Shown here: one piece after another, positions 61,167-64,000 of the stretch
Position numbering within the stretch: the first letter of the stretch is position 1
Layout: each line of letters starts with the position of its first letter
Assembly (NCBI RefSeq): GCF_020535245.1
Contig: NZ_CP084910.1
Coordinates: 534,501 to 598,500 of the forward strand
Source of the DNA: Asticcacaulis sp. AND118
GTDB lineage: Bacteria; Pseudomonadota; Alphaproteobacteria; Caulobacterales; Caulobacteraceae
Direction: 5' to 3'
DNA: 64,000 nt
Position numbers and translations under genes: made by a program
The notes under the pieces: model-generated
Told to the model about the DNA's origin: nothing
The model's input: the letters and a program-made list of their open reading frames with translations, nothing else
The model's database searches: none

Positions 61167-62207
61167 TTACTGTCCATACGGCGAGGGCAGGGTCGCGAAG
61201 ACCAGCCCCGGCACGAAGTCACCGGCTTCGAAGCGCGCATATTGCGTGCCGTTGTTGAACTCGAACGCCACCACGACATCCTCGCGCGGGTCCAGCTTGC
61301 CGATGGCCACCGTGGCGTTCATCGGGAAGTCGAAGCGCAGGGTGTCGCGCTTTTCGGCGTGGCCGGCGAATTTTCCATCGACCGTGAACCCGGCCAGATT
61401 GACGCGCGGTGTGTTCTTCAGCGCGATTTGCGTTTCGCGGCGGTTCGAGGCGGCGAAGCTCAGATCGTAGCGGCTGAGGCCCTTCGGCATCTGCGCCGAT
61501 ACGGCCAGAGCTTCGCGATTGATGAAGCCGGTGGCGCGGGTCTTGGGGTCGCGCACGATCAGGCGCGCCGCATAGGGCTGCTCGCCGTTGAACTGCGCCA
61601 TAACGCTCAGATTCTGACCTTTCAGTGTACCGTAGAGGCCGAAGGCCATCGAGACATTGCCGGTCTGCTGGTACTGCACCAGACGCCATTTCGACAGGTT
61701 CTGTTCCGTGCGGTCGGCCAGCCATTCACTGCGCAGACCGGGCAGGCTCAGACGGTTCTGCGCCACGAAGCCGCGATAGGCGCCGCGCATCGTCTCGACT
61801 TCCTTGACCAGCGCGGGATTGTTGCATTCGGCGCGCCAGGCGGCGGTGCGGGCGCGGTCGAGCGCGCCATAGACGGTTGCAGGGGCGACGCCGTGATTGA
61901 GCGCGGCATTGCGGTTCTGCAGCAGGCCGGCCTTCAGCGCAAGCGTCGTCGGGCCGTCGAACCACTGACAGCGGGCATTGGCCGTGCTGATGAACTGGCG
62001 CTTGGTCAGCGTGTCGAGAGACACGGTTTCAGCGGCGGCACCGGTGGCGGTCAGCATCAGCGCGAGAGCGGTACCCAGCACACATCCCAATCTTTTCAGA
62101 TTGGAATGCTTTTCTGGGGTTTTGTCTGGTCGCGCATTTGAGTCCGAAAAGTGCGTCCCACTTTTCGGCATGCGCTTGGAAATTTTAAAGCGATACACGT
62201 TCGACAT
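61167..62207 (-). CDS. Exported protein of unknown function with repeat-encoded N-terminus
   Basis: 346 residues as drawn. A signal peptide lies at about residues 38-60 (LKRLGCVLGTALALMLTATG, cleavage near AAA-E), unusually far from the start. Residues of about 12-27 are encoded by a palindromic repeat (62132-62175), so initiation may really be further downstream at a non-ATG codon. The mature part has paired cysteines (ANARCQWFDG, WRAECNNPAL) and a C-terminal beta-rich half (VDGKFAGHAEKRDTLRFDFP). No family recognised. It converges on the DivJ-like gene with no gap. Confidence 0.65.
   Translation of the reverse strand: MSNVYRFKISKRMPKSGTHFSDSNARPDKTPEKHSNLKRLGCVLGTALALMLTATGAAAETVSLDTLTKRQFISTANARCQWFDGPTTLALKAGLLQNRNAALNHGVAPATVYGALDRARTAAWRAECNNPALVKEVETMRGAYRGFVAQNRLSLPGLRSEWLADRTEQNLSKWRLVQYQQTGNVSMAFGLYGTLKGQNLSVMAQFNGEQPYAARLIVRDPKTRATGFINREALAVSAQMPKGLSRYDLSFAASNRRETQIALKNTPRVNLAGFTVDGKFAGHAEKRDTLRFDFPMNATVAIGKLDPREDVVVAFEFNNGTQYARFEAGDFVPGLVFATLPSPYGQ
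62132..62175. repeat. Palindromic repeat at the 5' end of an exported-protein gene
   Basis: GCGCATTTGAGTCCGAAAAGTGCG and CCACTTTTCGGCATGCGC around TC (quoted in short arms: CCGAAAAGTG / CACTTTTCGG). It carries a GAGTC site. Confidence 0.88.
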
Positions 62208-62270
62208 CCCTTGATAGGGCGACTATAGACGAACGGGTTTAAGTCCCTGTGAGCAAACAGAGTAAACCGG

Positions 62271-62600
62271 ATGTTACTGTCGACCGATCTCTGGGTATCG
62301 GCCCTCATCCGCCGCGCCGAACAGGGCGGGGCCTTTGCCTATGTGCTGAAAAAGGGCGATGCGCGGGCCGGTGCCGTGATCCTGAAAATCACCCATTTGC
62401 GCGAGCGCGAGACCTATATATTGCGTCAGGTGACCGCCGGCGACGAGGTAAAATGGATGAAGCCCATCGCTTCGCACGACCCGGAAGCCATCGAAACCTA
62501 TATCGAGCGCGAGCGCCGCTTCGACTCCGACCTGTGGGTGGTGGAGATCGAAGACACCGAAGGACGGCATTTCCTCACTGAATCCATTCAGCTTTTGTAA
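62271..62600 (+). CDS. DUF1491 family protein
   Basis: 109 residues. Family marks are LWVSALIRRAEQGGAFAYVL, KKGDARAGAVILKI, and WMKPIASHDPEAIETYIERE. Widespread in alphaproteobacteria and of unknown function. It is divergent from the exported-protein gene with 63 bases of promoter space. Cytoplasmic. Confidence 0.85.
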   Translation: MLLSTDLWVSALIRRAEQGGAFAYVLKKGDARAGAVILKITHLRERETYILRQVTAGDEVKWMKPIASHDPEAIETYIERERRFDSDLWVVEIEDTEGRHFLTESIQLL

Positions 62601-62664
62601 ACCCTGTTCCTAAACCGGATTTCAAACCCTCTGTGTCAGGATGATCCCTCAGTAAGCACAGAAG

Positions 62665-63054
62665 GTGACCGCTTTGCACTTCCTCCTCAACGATGTTGTC
62701 TTCGATCTCGACCCCTCGCGCATGATGCATCCGCTCGATGCCCAGCGCTTCGAGGCGTTGTCGCTCGACTACATCGCCCAACTGGGCAAGGAGATGTTCG
62801 CCGAGAATCCGCAGGCGCACCGCTTCAATCCGGAGCGCGCCCGCCGTCTGTGCTACCTGCTGCATCTCAAGATGCCGCGCGTCAACGCCGCCCAGTTCAT
62901 GGACACCGGCGGTCGCGGTCAGCCGAACGACGTCGCCGCCGATTTCAAGGCGCTCAACGAAATGGCTCTGGGCATGATGTATCAGCAACAGGCCGCCGGT
63001 CAGCTCGACGCAGCCAAGGTGGATGGGGCCGTCTGGCACCGCAACGCGGCTTAA
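62665..63054 (+). CDS. Small hypothetical protein
   Basis: 129 residues. Acidic start (LLNDVVFDLDPSRMMHPLDA), then a helical body (LSLDYIAQLGKEMFAENPQA, ARRLCYLLHLKMPRVNAAQF). No signal or membrane segment. GTG 62665 is given as start, but TTG 62674 with AAGGTG six bases upstream is equally possible. I do not recognise a family. Codon use is normal for the window, so it is likely a real gene. Confidence 0.65.
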   Translation: MTALHFLLNDVVFDLDPSRMMHPLDAQRFEALSLDYIAQLGKEMFAENPQAHRFNPERARRLCYLLHLKMPRVNAAQFMDTGGRGQPNDVAADFKALNEMALGMMYQQQAAGQLDAAKVDGAVWHRNAA

Positions 63055-63076
63055 AAGCCTGCCTTTTGGCGATCTG

Positions 63077-63117
63077 CGGCGTCGCCGTCGCTTGGCTGTA
63101 TTCATATACAGCCGGCG
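63077..63117. repeat. GGCTGTAT-ATACAGCC repeat (copy 2)
   Basis: GGCGTCGCCGTCGC, then TTGGCTGTATTCATATACAG and CCGGC, nearly identical to 53341-53384. It lies between a small gene and the convergent MFS gene. Confidence 0.85.
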
Positions 63118-63144
63118 CTAGGCTTCTGGCATCTCATCCAAAAT

Positions 63145-64000
63145 TCAGGCTTTTAGGTCCGGAGTAGGTGATGCCGAGGCCATCCGTTCGCCTGTCAGGT
63201 AAATCGCTAAACCGGTCAGCGGGGCCAGCGTGCCGGCAATCGCAATGGCCGTCCAGCCGCCCACGCCATAGAGCGGGCTGGCCAGAGCCGAGCCGATCGC
63301 CCCGCCCACGAAGATCGACGCCATATAGAGCCCGTTCAGACGCCCCCGGCTGTGCGGGTCGAGGCTGTAGATGGCGCGTTGCCCCTGGATCATCGTCAAC
63401 TGCACGCAGGCATCGAGCACGATCCCGGCGATCATCAGCGACGCGATGCTGACCAGCGCCGGAACCGCGCCGCTGACCATGGCCACTGCCCCGCCGATCA
63501 GACCTGCCAGAGTCACCGTCGCGCCGTGCCCGGCATCGCCCAGCCGCCCGCTCAACGGCGCGGCCAGAGCGCCGGCGGCTCCGGCCAGAGCGAACAGGGC
63601 GATCTGCGACTGACTGAGGTGAAAGGCACGGAACAGCTCCAGCGGCACGGCGGTCCAGAAGAGGCTGAACGTGCCGAACATGGTCGCCTGCAGCAGCGAA
63701 CGCCGCCGCAGCACCGGTTGGGTCAGCCACAGCGAGGCCATCGACCCCAGCAGCGTGCTGTAACGCGCCTTATGCGACGGGCTGTGCTTCGGCAGGGTCA
63801 GGGCCAGCACAAGACCGATGACGATCATCAATCCGGCGGCGATGAAGAACACGGCGCGCCAGCCCAGATGATCGGCGACGAAGCTCGACAAAGGCCGCGA
63901 CAACAATATGCCGGTCAGCAGGCCGCCCATGATATTGCCGACCGTCCGCCCGCGCGTCTCTTCGGGGCTGAGGTGCGCCGCCAGCGGAATCAGCATCTGC
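63145..64000 (-). CDS. MFS transporter, C-terminal part (5' end outside window)
   Basis: About 285 residues of a membrane protein running off the right edge. Alternating helices fit the last eight or nine of a 12-helix MFS carrier; LSPEETRGRTVGNIMGGLLT and the loop SLDPHSRGRLNGLYMASIFV resemble the loops of drug/sugar efflux MFS proteins (AraJ/YdhP-like). Substrate unknown. The frame is open to the window end. Confidence 0.85.
   Translation of the reverse strand, partial: QMLIPLAAHLSPEETRGRTVGNIMGGLLTGILLSRPLSSFVADHLGWRAVFFIAAGLMIVIGLVLALTLPKHSPSHKARYSTLLGSMASLWLTQPVLRRRSLLQATMFGTFSLFWTAVPLELFRAFHLSQSQIALFALAGAAGALAAPLSGRLGDAGHGATVTLAGLIGGAVAMVSGAVPALVSIASLMIAGIVLDACVQLTMIQGQRAIYSLDPHSRGRLNGLYMASIFVGGAIGSALASPLYGVGGWTAIAIAGTLAPLTGLAIYLTGERMASASPTPDLKA

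Overview
The window reads as chromosomal DNA of a GC-rich alphaproteobacterium of the Caulobacterales (Caulobacter/Asticcacaulis-like). The evidence is the set of cell-cycle regulators that mark this group (CtrA, SciP, ChpT, a MucR/Ros regulator, FlbD and a DivJ-like kinase), the flgE-sciP-fliF-fliG-fliH-fliN-flbD-flhA gene order, GANTC (CcrM-type) site clusters, TTAA-pair CtrA-type boxes and a perfect sigma-54 flagellar promoter. Glycoside hydrolases of families 10 and 28 suggest use of plant polymers. The genus is an inference.

Layout. 0-9.7 kb: the end of tldD, a pmbA/tldE homologue, then a tightly overlapping DUF4159 / MoxR / DUF58 / BatA-like / DUF4175-like / membrane-protein operon. 10-18 kb: a LOV-domain hybrid histidine kinase, an HxlR and an Lrp regulator, two exported proteins of unknown role, a GT4 glycosyltransferase, tRNA-Met(CAT) and mnmA. 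18.5-34.1 kb: flagellar block, with flgK-flgL on the minus strand and fliK-flgD-flgE, sciP, fliF-fliG-fliH-fliN-flbD and flhA on the plus strand. 34.2-37.7 kb: a DUF4282-like protein, a GH10 xylanase, fliJ and fliI. 37.8-42.4 kb: a patch that looks accessory, with a translationally coupled DUF1877 / PD-(D/E)XK-DUF2075 helicase pair, the tail of an S10 carboxypeptidase and a GH28 enzyme. 42.4-45.7 kb: ctrA with a GANTC-rich control region, an MliC-like lipoprotein, an LMW-phosphatase-like protein without its catalytic cysteine, an ArsR regulator and arsC. 45.8-52.0 kb: chpT followed by cheA-cheW-cheY-cheB-cheR. 52.3-64 kb: cysK, a DUF2336 protein, mucR, a PAS protein, a DnaA-domain-IV-only protein coupled to a DUF6456 protein, sufE, two divergent related histidine kinases (one DivJ-like), DUF1491 and small proteins, and an MFS transporter cut by the window edge.

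How the genes work together. ChpT passes phosphate from CckA (outside the window) to CtrA; SciP restrains CtrA; MucR-type proteins feed into the same circuit in Caulobacter; CtrA switches on early flagellar genes, and FlbD with sigma-54 switches on the late ones. Most parts of that hierarchy and several of its cis-elements are in this one window.

The window also carries several families of dispersed palindromic repeats. One copy lies in frame inside the DUF58 coding sequence, one encodes the N-terminus of an exported protein, and others sit at the fliG-fliH junction and next to terminators. No CRISPR array, rRNA, transposase or integrase gene was seen.
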